A stretch of DNA of 64,000 bases from Forficula auricularia (GCA_024734495.1 JALMQS010000153.1:37338858-37402857), one strand, 5' to 3'; numbered from the stretch's first letter, positions 12,617 to 24,034 are shown. The notes: generated from the letters alone by a model not told the origin. Made by a program: numbers and translations.

Positions 12617-12820
12617 TTAGATGTCAATTATTGGTAAGTTTTTGATGTCTGTTTGATTGTTCAAGATGTTTTGATTAAGGTGTATGGCCTTTTTAATTTC
12701 AGCTGACTCCAATAAATTCAATTTCCTACTTTTTGGAATAAAATGTAAAGGGAGGGGGTTGGTCGATGAAGGTGAATGGTTGTGGTCAAACAAATGATCT
12801 GCAAAAGCCACCAACTCCAA
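12617..12820 (-). pseudogene. GIY-YIG endonuclease C-terminus (Penelope-type)
   Basis: A 68-codon minus-strand fragment. FADHLFDHNHS followed by LHFIPKSRKLNLLESAEIKK and then LNNQTD matches the C-terminal pattern of the GIY-YIG nuclease of Penelope-like elements: H-L, then H, then I-L-H, then a Lys-rich turn, then L-L-E-x-x-E-I. The conserved Glu is present (LLESAE). The RT and the GIY-YIG core are missing, so this copy is 5'-truncated and inactive. In live elements this nuclease nicks target DNA. Confidence 0.65.
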
Positions 12821-12891
12821 CCTAATTTAATTTTAACAATGTTTCACTATAAACCAACACCGCGTTCCCTAAATTTTATTGAGTTTTCCCT

Positions 12892-13839
12892 GCATTGAAG
12901 TTAACTAAGTTTTGGGATCCCCAGTTTTTAAGTTTGCATAAGTCTAAATTAATTGAAGAGGCAATGTCTGCACGGTTTTTATGCGATGCAGGGGCGTTAT
13001 GTAGGGTGCTGTCATCTGCGTAACAATGTACCGGATTGGAGGCAAGTTTAGAAGGTCGTTGATATAGATAAGAAAAAGCGTAGGGGAGATAACCTGATCC
13101 CTGAGGAACTCCAGCGTTGGTGTGGAAGGGGAAGATGATATTCCATCGATGACAACCTTAATACTACGGTCTGAAAGAAAACTTTCGAGCAACTTACAGA
13201 GTTTCGGTGCAAGGCCGACGGAGGTCAATTTGGCAAGAAGATTTTTGTGCCAGACCATTATCGAAGGCTTTTGAAATGTCTAAAGCTACCGCGAGGTCTC
13301 ATTCCCGGCCTCCGAGGTTTTGTTCCAGATATGAGTTACATATGCTAGGATGTCACCTGTCGACCAGGATTGCCTGAAGCCGTATTGCCTATCGTGGATA
13401 AATTTATTTGACTCTAAGTGTCGTAGAACTTGCTCGTTGATGGCCTTTTCCATAATTTTGGATAAGACAGAAGTGATTGCTATGGGTCGATAGTTTTTAT
13501 GTTGGAAGAATCGCCTTTTTTCTTAATTGGTTGGATTCTGGCTAGTTTCCAGGCTTCCGGAAATATTCCAGAGTTATAGGAGAGATTGTATAATTTGGAT
13601 AGTATAGGAGCAAGTTCAGGGGCACATTTTTTAATGAGAATGGCAGGGATATCGTCGGGGCCAGCAGAAGAGTTGTTCTTTAGATTCTGGATGATCTTTA
13701 GAATTGCTGGTATCCTGAAAACAGTATCTGACATTATATTAGTACTGGGGGTATGTGGGTGGTTCAAGCCCTTTGTCGTCCAGGTTTGAGTTGGACGCGA
13801 AATATGAGGCAAAAGCTTCGGCTTTGTCGGGGGCGTCAA
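12892..13839 (-). pseudogene. Jockey-like ORF2: reverse transcriptase, broken
   Basis: 13839-13480 carries the RT start (NNSSAGPDDIPAILIKKCAP and ARIQPIKKKGD). 13258-12944 carries KVVIDGISS and VISPTLFLIYINDLL. The catalytic motif CYADDS is present near 13005-13030 but in a different frame from the flanking sequence, so a frameshift lies just before the active site. The frame continues to NFNAGKTQ, where the Penelope-like insertion begins. Confidence 0.8.
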
Positions 13840-13982
13840 TGGCTATCGAGTTGTCGGAGAGATTGAGAGGTGGAAATGATGAGTTTGTAAAATTTCTTTT
13901 TACATACTTATCAAGGGACCAGAATTGGTTTGAATTGCTGGGGCAAGCTGCTAGCCTGTCAGCTTTTTCTGAATGAAGGACT

Positions 13983-15043
13983 TCATCGCATTATCGATTG
14001 TTTTTTTACAGTGGGCGCGGGCTTTAGTGAGGAGAACGCGATTATCCTCTGATGGTGTCGAAGACCAATTATAGAAAGCATGATTTTTTGTTTAACTGCT
14101 TCGGAGCAAGACTTATTGAACCAGGGCTTGGAGTCCTGTTTTCCAATTACCCGTTTGAAAGGGACATATAACTCAATGCCCATTTGAATCACTTCCGAGA
14201 ATGCAGAGGCACATTCGGTGGCATTTTTGTTTCTGAAGCAGTAATCATTCCATGGGAAAGAGCTGAAGAAGTTACGCATTTCATCCCAGTTGGCTTTAAG
14301 AAAAAGCCTTATTTCTCTGGGCTTTGGGCAGGGTAGAGCGGGTTTTACTAAGTTGATATGTGATTTTATTTTAATTAAGTTGTGGTCTGAGTTACCTAGA
14401 GGTGCAGAGATAATAAAAGAGAATTGAGAAGGGGCAGATGACAGAAAGAGGTCGAGTAGAATATGGGGTGTCGTTTGTGTTGTCCGGAATCCTAGTGGGG
14501 CGATCTATAATTTGGGTTAAATCATATGAAGTTGCAAATATGTGAGCAGCGTTGCCTTCAGGGGTGTTGGACCTGGAGAATGTCAACCAGTCCTTATTGT
14601 GTACATTGAAGTCACCTAGGAAAGAGACTTCAGAATTTGGAAAACGTGAAAGAATTACATTCACACAATTGCCGAGATAGTCGAAAAATTCTTTAAATTT
14701 TTTATCATTAGGAGATCTATAGATTGTACAGAGAATTCTACTTGAGGTCTTAGTATTAATTTTAAGCCATAATGCGTCGTAAGCTTTTTTTTCTAAAAAT
14801 CCAAGTCGTTCGCAGGGGATGTTATCGCGAACGTAGCAACGAGACGCCGTTATACCGGCGGAATTTGGGGTGTAGAATATATTTTCCGAATTTGAGATCT
14901 TGAGTATCGGATTTGTTTGTGTCAATTTGGGTTTCAGTGAGGGCCAAAATGGAGGGTCCTTCGTCTTCGAGATGCTGGAAAACGGAAGTTTTATTGCTAA
15001 AGAGACCGCGAATATTGGAATAGTGGATGCTCAACGTAGACAT
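13983..15043 (-). pseudogene. Jockey-like ORF2: endonuclease half
   Basis: The frame from 15043 opens with the typical endonuclease start (STLSIHYSNIRGLFSN) and the catalytic Glu motif LALTETQ. It passes by frameshift into 14925-14392 with CTIYRSPN and FLGDFNVHNKDWL, the GDFN catalytic block. A further fragment, 14279-13983, has the linker block KPWFNKSC found before the RT in this group. In a live element this APE-type nuclease nicks the target DNA. Three or more frameshifts separate the pieces. Confidence 0.8.
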
Positions 15044-15075
15044 GATGTAGAATGAGCGAGGGGGTGTAAATTATT

Positions 15076-15100
15076 GAATAGAAAGAAAGAAAGAAAGAAA
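15076..15100. repeat. (GAAA)n microsatellite
   Basis: About five GAAA units at the 5' edge of the LINE on the minus strand. Confidence 0.8.
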
Positions 15101-15133
15101 TCGGAATCACAAGTCTGATCTCAGAAAGATTTA

Positions 15134-15950
15134 GGCCTTTATCATAACATCGGCTTAAAATGTCAATAAAATCATTCAAAAAATGATATTTTCTGCATTT
15201 TTGAACCCAACATTCTGAAGTTAGCTCTTTAGGGAAGCCATGTTAAATATAATAAAATAACATCTGTGAAAATTCCTGAAATATATTAATTAATAATAAT
15301 CTTAGCGAATTTAACTTGGCAGCAGATTAGATTTCACAATTTTTTTTTCCTCAAAATTATTTTGTGATGGGATTCTATTTCGATATGCCAAGATTTTTGC
15401 CGGGATATTTCATAAAAGGCGGGATTTTTTTTTGGAGCTATTTTGTAATATACCAATTTCTCAAAAAACGTTTTTTTTTCTTGTATATATGTATATATGA
15501 TAACAGGTAATAACTATAAAATTTCTAATTATTATTTGCTCATTCATGCCTGCCTTTATCATAACATCGGCTTAAATTATCAATAAAATCATTCAAAAAT
15601 GATTTATTCTCAATTTTTGATCCCACCATTCTGAAGTTAGCTCTTTAGGGAACCCATGTTAAATATAATAAAATCATATCTGTGAAAATTCCTGAAATAT
15701 ATTAATTAATAAGCAAATTTAACTTGGCAGCACATTAGATTTCACAATTTTTTTTTTAACTTGGCCTTTTTTTACCACAAAATTGTTTTTGGATGGGATT
15801 TTATTTCTTTAATATGCCAGGATTTTTGCCGGGATATTTCATAAAAAGGCGGGATTTTTTTTTTGAGCTATTTTGTAATATACAAATTTGGCAATAGTTG
15901 CGCCACCTGTATTGGAGGTTGCTCAAAATTGTTTTTCTTGTATACATGAT
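15134..15950. repeat. Tandem pair of a 410-bp unit
   Basis: Two direct copies (about 15134-15543 and 15544-15950). Each starts with CCTTTATCATAACATCGGCT and contains GTTAGCTCTTTAGGGAA, TTTAACTTGGCAGCA and TTTTTGCCGGGATATTTCAT. The first 120 bp are related to the 500-bp repeat family. Confidence 0.8.
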
Positions 15951-16100
15951 AACAGTTATCACAAACAGAACAATATCATATTCTTGTACAAGTATATATT
16001 TTTTTAGACAAATTAACTTTTAAACTTTTAGTTTTCGAGAATTTCTTTAAGAATATATTTATTTGATAATTTTTGATAATATTATTTATAATATCAAAAT

Positions 16101-16181
16101 ATGGGGAACAAAATGGGTTGTATACCGGAAGAATTGCCCGCTCAGATTGTATCAGTGTCTCCAAATGGCCGAATAATACAG
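16101..16181 (+). CDS. Candidate first coding exon of a small acylated protein
   Basis: ATG followed by 27 codons in phase 0, ending CAG before a GTATTT donor. The start MGNKMGCIPEELPAQ has Gly2, a small residue at position 6 and Cys7, a pattern fitting N-myristoylation plus palmitoylation and hence membrane anchoring. The exon is GC-richer than its flanks. It would join in phase to exons at 26227, 27834 and 29737 to give about 144 residues. The protein family is not recognised. The weak points are the intron of about 10 kb filled with repeats and the lack of transcript evidence. The start is chosen because it is the first in-frame ATG and creates the acylation motif; no upstream promoter was identified. 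Confidence 0.45.
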
Positions 16182-16289
16182 GTATTTATATATATATATA
16201 TATATTAATTATTTAAACACATGGTTCTCATTTTCATTCATTACAAAATGTATTTAATATTTTGATTTATTTATTTAAAATTTAAATTT

Positions 16290-16535
16290 TTATTTAAATC
16301 ACACATAACAATTAATTATAATTATTTATTGAACACTAACAAATAATACAATATAACTACGACGTTTCGATCGACATATTTTGAGTTAACCTATAAATAA
16401 TCGGAATGTGTGTTCATACTTGAAAACGATCTCAAAATATGTCGATCGAATGTCGTAGTTATATTGTATTATTTGTTCGTGTTCAATAAATAATTATAAT
16501 TAATTATTATGTGTGATTTAAATAAAAATTTAAAC
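16290..16535. repeat. Palindrome with hammerhead-like core
   Basis: Arms of about 95 bp (16290-16384 and 16430-16535) share ATAATACAATATAACTACGA and TTATTGAACAC in opposite orientation around a spacer of about 45 bp. Near the inner arm edges, GATCGAAACGTCGTAG (minus strand) follows a CGATC/GATCG stem. The right arm reads GATCGAATGTCGTAG, so its core is mutated. Probably a folded Penelope-type terminal repeat. Confidence 0.65.
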
Positions 16536-16559
16536 TTTAATCAAATTAATCACAAAAAT

Positions 16560-16760
16560 CCGCCATTTTCTTTAGACTTGAATGTCAAAATATATAAAGA
16601 ATAAATTTAATCTAATTAGGAAAATATTAATTTGTTTTATTTTAATTATAATAATTGATTCTATTGTTAAATAATAATTAATCAATAATTATTTAAATAA
16701 TGTAGTGGAAATAAAATCAATATCGAGGAGTGGCTGCTCCACATGTAATAAAAAATAACC
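16560..16760 (+). repeat. Dispersed AATTATTAACTAATAATCGA family, copy 1
   Basis: AT-rich repeat with the shared blocks TCTAATTAGGAAAAT, TTGTTTTATTTTAATTAT, AATCAATAATTATTTAAATA and GTGGAAATAAAATCAAT. Other copies are near 24180-24360 (opposite strand), 25530-25700, 26045-26200, 27190-27310, 27660-27790, 28880-28990 and 29520-29700. Several sit directly upstream of the candidate exons, as 3' parts of introns. Confidence 0.7.
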
Positions 16761-16838
16761 TAAAAGAGATATCCGAAATTAATTAATATTCCAGAAATAT
16801 GTACGTGTGGGTATATACAGGTTTCTCACTTAAAATTG

Positions 16839-18416
16839 AACATTTTATTATTATTATTATTTTATTTTTAAAATGTTCAATTTTATTTGTAAAACGTTCA
16901 ATTTTATTTGTAAAATCTTAAATTTTATTTGTAAAATGTTCAATTTTATTTTTAAAATGTTCAATTTTATTTGTTAAAATCTTAAATTTTATTTGTAAAA
17001 TGTTCAATTTTATTTGTAAAACGTTCAATTTTATTTGTAAAACGTTCAATTTTATTTGTAAAATCTTAAATTTTATTTGTAAAATGTTCAATTTTATTTT
17101 TAAAATGTTCAATTTTATTTTTAAAATGTTCAATTTTATTTGTTAAATCTTAAATTTTATTTGTAAAATGTTCAATTTTATTTGTAAAACGTTCAATTTT
17201 ATTTGTAAAATGTTCAATTTTATTTGTAAAATCTTAAATTTTATTTGTAAAATGTTCAATTTTATTTGTAAAATGTTCAATTTTATTTGTAAAATGTTCA
17301 ATTTTATTTTTAAAATGTTCAATTTTATTTTTAAAATGTTCAATTTTATTTGTAAAATCTTAAATTTTATTTGTAAAACGTTCAATTTTATTTGTAAAAT
17401 GTTCAATTTTATTTGTAAAATCTTAAATTTTATTTGTAAAATGTTCAATTTTATTTTTAAAATGTTCAATTTTATTTTTAAAATGTTCAATTTTATTTGT
17501 AAAATCTTAAATTTTATTTGTAAAATGTTCAATTTTATTTTTAAAATGTTCAATTTTATTTTTAAAATGTTCAATTTTATTTGTAAAATCTTAAATTTTA
17601 TTTGTAAAATGTTCAATTTTATTTTTAAAATGTTCAATTTTATTTTTAAAATGTTCAATTTTATTTGTAAAATCTTAAATTTTATTTGTAAAATGTTCAA
17701 TTTTATTTGTAAAATGTTCAATTTTATTTTTAAAATGTTCAATTTTATTTGTAAAATCTTAAATTTTATTTGTAAAATGTTCAATTTTATTTGTAAAATG
17801 TTCAATTTTATTTGTTAAAAATTGAACTTTATTATTATTATTTTATTTGTAAAATGTTCAATTTTATTTGTAAATCTTAAATTTTATTTGTAAAACGTTC
17901 AATTTTATTTGTAAAACGTTCAATTTTATTTGTAAAATCTTAAATTTTATTTGTAAAATGTTCAATTTTATTTTTAAAATGTTCAATTTTATTTGTTAAA
18001 ATCGTTCAATTTTATTTGTAAAATCGTTCAATTTTATTTGTAAAACGTTCAATTTTATTTGTAAAATGTTCAATTTTATTTGTAAAATCTTAAATTTTAT
18101 TTGTAAAATGTTCAATTTTATTTGTAAAATGTTCAATTTTATTTTTAAAATGTTCAATTTTATTTGTTAAATCTTAAATTTTATTTGTAAAATGTTCAAT
18201 TTTATTTGTAAAACGTTCAATTTTATTTTTAAAATGTTCAATTTTATTTGTAAAATCTTAAATTTTATTTGTAAAACGTTCAATTTTATTTGTAAAATGT
18301 TCAATTTTATTTGTAAAATCTTAAATTTTATTTGTAAAATGTTCAATTTTATTTTTAAAATGTTCAATTTTATTTGTAAAATGTTCAATTTTATTTGTAA
18401 AATCTTAAATTTTATT
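16839..18416. repeat. 21-bp minisatellite, left block
   Basis: About 75 head-to-tail units of a 21-bp monomer such as AAAATGTTCAATTTTATTTG plus T. Four main variants differ at fixed sites: ATGTTC, ACGTTC, ATCTTAA, and TTTTT instead of TTTGT. Each monomer can form a short AAAAT/ATTTT hairpin. Because 21 is a multiple of three and no unit contains a stop in several frames, both strands stay open for long distances (for example 17143-17805 and 17168-17818); these are not genes. The array continues after the LINE as 21484-24034. Confidence 0.95.
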
Positions 18417-18419
18417 CAA

Positions 18420-21090
18420 ATTCAAACCTTGTAAGTCTTCCCAACTTCGGTCTGTTTCGCTGTGACAGGGCTGGCAGGCGGGGTGGGGAGTGGCATGTTA
18501 TATTATGGACCATATCAATGCTAAATGCATTGAATCTTCCTCTGACACTGCTTTGCCATTTGAGTATATGTGCCTTGAAATCATTGACTCATCTTCACCT
18601 CATAACAAACTTGCTTTGGTGGTTGTTTATAGGCCCCCAGGAGTTGACTTTCTTGATGAGCTTGGAGCTGTGCTCCGCAGGCTTGTCTCTGGATACTCTC
18701 ATGTTGTTGTCACAGGTGACTTCAACACTGATTTTTCTCGTGATTTGGCTGCTGGGGCTCGGCTCTCGGCACTGATTGATTCTGTCGGCCTTGAGGTCAT
18801 CCAATTTCATCCCACCCACCACACGTCCACTTCAAGCTCTTGGATTGATCACTTTTTCATCAATAATCCTGATCTCCTCGACGATCATGGCCAGCGGGAA
18901 ATGTCATTTCTTTCTGGGCATGACCTCATTTTTGTAGTTTATAAATTTTTTATTCCATCTTTCACCCCCACCACTGTGACTCGTCGCAGTTATGGACGCA
19001 TTGATAGGCAGGCCTTTGATGTCGACCTGGCTGCAATCGATTGGGGCCCGGTTTTTGTTGAGACCTCTCTTGATGAAAAGATAGGGGTATTTAATTCAAT
19101 ACTATTTTCTATTTTTGATAAACATGCTCCTCAGAAAACATTTACTTTACGACGACCACCCACACCTTGGTTGACTCTGTCTATTCGGCGTGCTATGAGG
19201 GAAAGGGATCGACTCCGGGTGCGTGCGGTGCGTTCTGGTAGCGTGGCGCTTATGCTTGAGTTTCGCAGGCTGAGGAATCATGTTACTCAACTTATCAGAA
19301 CAAGCAAAACTAATCATTATCAAAATATATTTAATGAATGTCGTGATCCCCGTGAGCTATGGCGACATGTTAGGGGGCTAGGTGTCACTGGAGCAGGTGG
19401 TCGTCTCCCCCTGGCAGTTGATGTTGACATTCTCAATTCACATTTTGCCGGTGACGCGTCGGGAATCGGGGGTGGGAGTATTATGCCTTCCGGCCTCACT
19501 TTCCGTGATTCCGGACTCTTCTTCTCACATATCACTGCTGTTGATGTGATTAGATCCGTCCATAAGAGCAGTTCTGATGCGTTGGGTGCTGATGGTATTC
19601 CTTTATCCTTCATTAAAATGTCACTTCCTTATTCACTTCCTACTATACTTCATATACTCGACACCTCCCTACAGCAGTCCTATTTTCCATCACTTTGGAA
19701 AGAGTCGATCATACGCCCTATCCCCAAAATTTCCTCTCCCCTTGTCTCCAAAGATTATCGTCCTATATCTCTTCTCTGCTCTCTATCGAAGGTGCTTGAG
19801 AGGGTTGTTCATCGACAGATTTCGAGTTATCTCGAGGAGAACGGGCTTTGTAATCCCCTACAATCTGGTTTCCGTTCTAACCACAGCACTCAGACTGCGC
19901 TTCTCAAGGTCAGCGAGGATATTAGGTGGGCGATGGATCGGGGAAGAGTTACTCTTTTGGTTCTCTTTGACTTTAGCCGGGCTTTCGATTGTGTCGATCA
20001 TGGTTTGTTGATGGATAAGCTTGTCAGATTTAATTTTTCTGCGAGTGTCCTTCAGTGGCTTTCTTCATACCTGGAGGGTAGATGGCAGAGAGTTTCTGGG
20101 TCTTCCACTGAGTTGTCTGGGCGCCTTCCGGTTTCTACTGGGGTTCCTCAGGGCTCGGTTTTAGGGCCTCTTCTGTTCTCTCTATTTATTTCTGACATCT
20201 CTGACTGTCTTGATGGCTGTAACTATCATCTCTATGCTGATGACCTCCAAATTTACCTTTCTTTCTGTCCGAACGAGGTGGAGTCGGCCGTGGGGGTTGT
20301 TAATGGGAATGTTAGGGCAATATGCGACTGGGCCCGTAAAAATAAACTAAAGATAAACCCGGAAAAGACTAAGGCTCTCTTTATTGGGGGCCCTTCCTAT
20401 ATTGAAAGACTGCTACTTGCTGATTCCCCTCGAGTGGAGGTCGATGGAATTGAGATTGTTTACTCGAGGTCTGCTGCAAATCTAGGTGTCATTTTTGATT
20501 CCTCCCTCAAATGGACTGATCAGATAAATGCTACATCACGGCGGGTCTTCTGGGGTCTCCATCGGCTCATAAAAATAAGGCACCTCATTCCTGTGACTAC
20601 TCGCGCGCACTTGGTAAATTCATTGATCATGCCAATATTTGATTATTGTTGTCTCGTGTGTGGGGACGTCTCTGGGGCCCGCGCGGCTCGTCTTGATGTT
20701 GCGATGAATTCATGCGTACGGTTCATTTTTGATGTCCCGAGGCATGCGCATATTACGCCATATTACGGTCGGCTTGGCTGGCTTAGGGCTTCCCAGAGAC
20801 GCCTCTACGTGCTTGGCAGGTTCATTTACAAACTATTCAGCACATTTCACCCCAAATACATATACAACATGTTCACTTTCAAATCATCCATCCATAATCG
20901 GGTATTAAGAGCTGACGGCAGACTAATCCAAATTCCAAATCATCGTACTGAGATCGCCACTAGATCCTTTGTCGTCAGCTCGGCTCGGTTGTGGAATACA
21001 TTGCCATTAAATATCCGAACATCGCTTTCAACATCATCTTTTCATCGCTCACTCAGGGTGCATCTTCTAGGGGGAGCTGGGTTGGAGTAA
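18420..21090 (+). pseudogene. LINE ORF2: partial endonuclease plus intact reverse transcriptase
   Basis: An uninterrupted frame of 866 codons (18490-21090) opens at GTG, not ATG. An upstream piece in another frame (PNFGLFRCDRAGRRGG, 18435-18485) continues it if one G in the run at 18481-18489 was lost, so the endonuclease is both truncated and frameshifted. Residues counted from 18490: endonuclease TGDFN 75-79, WIDHFFIN 118-125 and SGHD 142-145; RT motifs LFDFSRAFD 492-500, GVPQGSVLGP 551-560 and LYADD 581-585; C-terminal ARLWNTLP region near 825. There is no RNase H. RT motifs are intact but the nuclease lacks its N-terminal Asn and Glu blocks, so autonomous movement is unlikely. The lack of decay points to a recent insertion. 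The group is CR1/jockey-like by the YADD block and C-terminus. Confidence 0.9.
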
Positions 21091-21149
21091 TGTGTCACTG
21101 GTCTATTCGCCTGCTTGTGCTGACTCTGGGTTGCTCACTGGGCTGGGAG

Positions 21150-21440
21150 AGTCTTGCTCATTTAAATCTTACTATATACCTATATTCTTTCTGTTTCTAT
21201 ATCTATATTCTTTCTGTTTCTCATTTAAATGTTACTATATGTATGTATTCTTTCTGTTTGCTCATTTAAATGTTATATATGTTATATACCTGTATTCTTT
21301 CTGTTTCTCATTTAAATGTTACTATATGTATGTATTCTTTCTGTTTGCTCATTTAAATGTTATATATGTTATGTTTGCTTACTTAAATGATACTATTTGT
21401 ATATATATTCTTTCTGTTTCTGCTCTACGAGGTAGCCACC
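21150..21440 (+). repeat. Tandem repeats in LINE 3' UTR
   Basis: TATTCTTTCTGTTT followed by CTCATTTAAATGTTA recurs five to six times, at roughly 40-bp spacing and as an 80-bp double unit. Tandem repeats in the 3' UTR are a common feature of non-LTR elements. Confidence 0.8.
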
Positions 21441-21454
21441 TCAGAGCATTGTTT

Positions 21455-21483
<29 letters not shown>

Positions 21484-21486
<3 letters not shown>

Positions 21487-24034
21487 ATTTTATTTGTAAA
21501 ACGTTCAATTTTATTTGTAAAACGTTCAATTTTATTTGTAAAATCTTAAATTTTATTTGTAAAACGTTCAATTTTATTTTTAAAATGTTCAATTTTATTT
21601 GTAAAATCTTAAATTTTATTTGTAAAACGTTCAATTTTATTTGTAAAATGTTCAATTTTATTTGTATAATCTTAAATTTTATTTGTAAAATGTTCAATTT
21701 TATTTTTAAAATGTTCAATTTTATTTTTAAAATGTTCAATTTTATTTGTAAAATCTTAAATTTTATTTGTAAAATGTTCAATTTTATTTTTAAAATGTTC
21801 AATTTTATTTTTAAAATGTTCAATTTTATTTGTAAAATCTTAAATTTTATTTGTAAAATGTTCAATTTTATTTTTAAAATGTTCAATTTTATTTTTAAAA
21901 TGTTCAATTTTATTTGTTAAATCTTAAATTTTATTTGTAAAATGTTCAATTTTATTTTTAAAATGTTCAATTTTATTTGTTAAAATGTTCAATTTTATTT
22001 GTAAAATGTTCAATTTTATTTGTAAAATGTTCAATTTTATTTGTAAAACGTTCAATTTTATTTGTAAAACGTTCAATTTTATTTGTAAAATGTTCAATTT
22101 TATTTGTAAAATCTTAAATTTTATTTGTAAAATGTTCAATTTTATTTTTAAAATGTTCAATTTTATTTGTAAAATGTTCAATTTTATTTGTAAAATGTTC
22201 AATTTTATTTGTAAAATGTTCAATTTTATTTGTAAAATCTTAAATTTTATTTGTAAAATGTTCAATTTTATTTTTAAAATGTTCAATTTTATTTTTAAAA
22301 TGTTCAATTTTATTTGTAAAATGTTCAATTTTATTTGTAAAATGTTCAATTTTATTTGTAAAATGTTCAATTTTATTTGTAAAATCTTAAATTTTATTTG
22401 TAAAATGTTCAATTTTATTTTTAAAATGTTCAATTTTATTTTTAAAATGTTCAATTTTATTTGTAAAATCTTAAATTTTATTTGTAAAATGTTCAATTTT
22501 ATTTGTAAAATGTTCAATTTTATTTGTAAAATCTTAAATTTTATTTGTAAAATGTTCAATTTTATTTGTAAAATGTTCAATTTTATTTGTAAAATGTTCA
22601 ATTTTATTTGTAAAATCTTAAATTTTATTTGTAAAATGTTCAATTTTATTTTTAAAATGTTCAATTTTATTTGTAAAATCTTAAATTTTATTTGTAAAAT
22701 GTTCAATTTTATTTGTAAAATGTTCAATTTTATTTGTAAAATCTTAAATTTTATTTGTAAAATGTTCAATTTTATTTTTAAAATGTTCAATTTTATTTGT
22801 AAAATCTTAAATTTTATTTGTAAAATGTTCAATTTTATTTGTAAAATGTTCAATTTTATTTGTAAAATGTTCAATTTTATTTGTAAAATCTTAAATTTTA
22901 TTTGTAAAATGTTCAATTTTATTTTTAAAATGTTCAATTTTATTTTTAAAATGTTCAATTTTATTTGTAAAATCTTAAATTTTATTTGTAAAATGTTCAA
23001 TTTTATTTTTAAAATGTTCAATTTTATTTTTAAAATGTTCAATTTTATTTGTAAAATCTTAAATTTTATTTGTAAAATGTTCAATTTTATTTTTAAAATG
23101 TTCAATTTTATTTGTAAAATGTTCAATTTTATTTGTAAAATGTTCAATTTTATTTGTAAAATGTTCAATTTTATTTGTAAAATCTTAAATTTTATTTGTA
23201 AAATGTTCAATTTTATTTTTAAAATGTTCAATTTTATTTGTAAAATCTTAAATTTTATTTGTAAAATGTTCAATTTTATTTGTAAAATGTTCAATTTTAT
23301 TTGTAAAATGTTCAATTTTATTTGTAAAATCTTAAATTTTATTTGTAAAATGTTCAATTTTATTTTTAAAATGTTCAATTTTATTTGTAAAATCTTAAAT
23401 TTTATTTGTAAAACGTTCAATTTTATTTGTAAAATGTTCAATTTTATTTGTAAAATCTTAAATTTTATTTGTAAAATGTTCAATTTTATTTGTAAAATGT
23501 TCAATTTTATTTGTAAAATGTTCAATTTTATTTTTAAAATGTTCAATTTTATTTGTAAAATCTTAAATTTTATTTGTAAAATGTTCAATTTTATTTTTAA
23601 AATGTTCAATTTTATTTTTAAAATGTTCAATTTTATTTGTAAAATCTTAAATTTTATTTGTAAAATGTTCAATTTTATTTTTAAAATGTTCAATTTTATT
23701 TTTAAAATGTTCAATTTTATTTGTTAAATCTTAAATTTTATTTGTAAAATGTTCAATTTTATTTTTAAAATGTTCAATTTTATTTTTAAAATGTTCAATT
23801 TTATTTGTTAAATCTTAAATTTTATTTGTAAAATGTTCAATTTTATTTGTAAAACGTTCAATTTTATTTGTAAAACGTTCAATTTTATTTGTAAAATCTT
23901 AAATTTTATTTGTAAAATCTTAAATTTTATTTTTAAAATGTTCAATTTTATTTTTAAAATGTTCAATTTTATTTGTTAAATCTTAAATTTTATTTGTAAA
24001 ATGTTCAATTTTATTTGTAAAACGTTCAATTTTG
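21484..24034. repeat. 21-bp minisatellite, right block
   Basis: About 120 more units of the same monomer. Variants are not random: the ATCTTAA type returns every 3-7 units and is often followed by one or two TTTTT-type units, giving higher-order blocks of 63, 84, 105 and 147 bp. The long open frames here (minus 21924-23714, plus 21985-23727) are only the seven-codon repeat read through (MFNFICK, ILNFICK, MFNFIFK, TFNFICK). Confidence 0.95.

Larger units (their letters stand above)
12128..12891 (-). mobile_element. Penelope-like element remnant inserted in the LINE
   Basis: An insertion flanked by the 12-bp direct repeat TGAGTTTTCCCT (12128-12139 and 12880-12891). Removing the insert plus one copy of the repeat rejoins the interrupted RT frame (GKTQ followed by CCLIS), which shows it is a real insertion. 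Its ends contain an inverted repeat: AAATTAGGTTGGAGTT near 12141-12156 and AACTCCAACCTAATTT near 12812-12828. Inverted or partial terminal repeats and variable target duplications are typical of Penelope-like elements. A second copy of the right end lies near 62675-62715. Confidence 0.75.
11351..15117 (-). mobile_element. Jockey-like LINE, near full-length ORF2, decayed
   Basis: Minus-strand non-LTR retrotransposon. Its poly-A tail is the T-run at 11351-11369. It interrupts a copy of the 500-bp repeat, and TGATC flanks both ends (near 11345 and 15118) as a possible short target duplication. ORF2 pieces run from endonuclease at the right end to the 3' C-terminal block at the left. A 740-bp Penelope-like insertion splits it at 12140-12879. 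Several frameshifts and stops make it inactive. No ORF1 is visible. Confidence 0.85.
18417..21483 (+). mobile_element. CR1/jockey-type LINE inserted in the minisatellite
   Basis: A 5'-truncated non-LTR element with minisatellite on both sides. It starts near 18417, holds one long ORF2 frame, has a 3' UTR with tandem TATTCTTTCTGTTT repeats, and ends in (AAAT)n rather than plain poly-A. AAATTTTATT flanks both sides (about 18402 and 21484) and may be a target duplication, but it is also part of the satellite monomer, so this is uncertain. The element is far more GC-rich than its surroundings. Confidence 0.85.

Noticed and set aside
13586..13976. Plus-strand frames within the jockey-like LINE
   Set aside because: Antisense shadows of the minus-strand ORF2.
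18518..20011. Secondary frames inside the LINE ORF2 (18518-18775, 18595-18822, 19320-19613, 19577-20011)
   Set aside because: Shadows of the 866-codon reverse transcriptase frame in other frames or strands.
17143..23727. Long open frames of up to 596 codons on both strands (NILKIKL... and MFNFICK... repeats)
   Set aside because: They are the 21-bp satellite read in a stop-free frame. Both strands are open, the composition is that of the repeat, and there is no start or splice context.
16839..24034. CRISPR array
   Set aside because: Units abut with no unique spacers, the sequence is eukaryotic and there are no cas genes.
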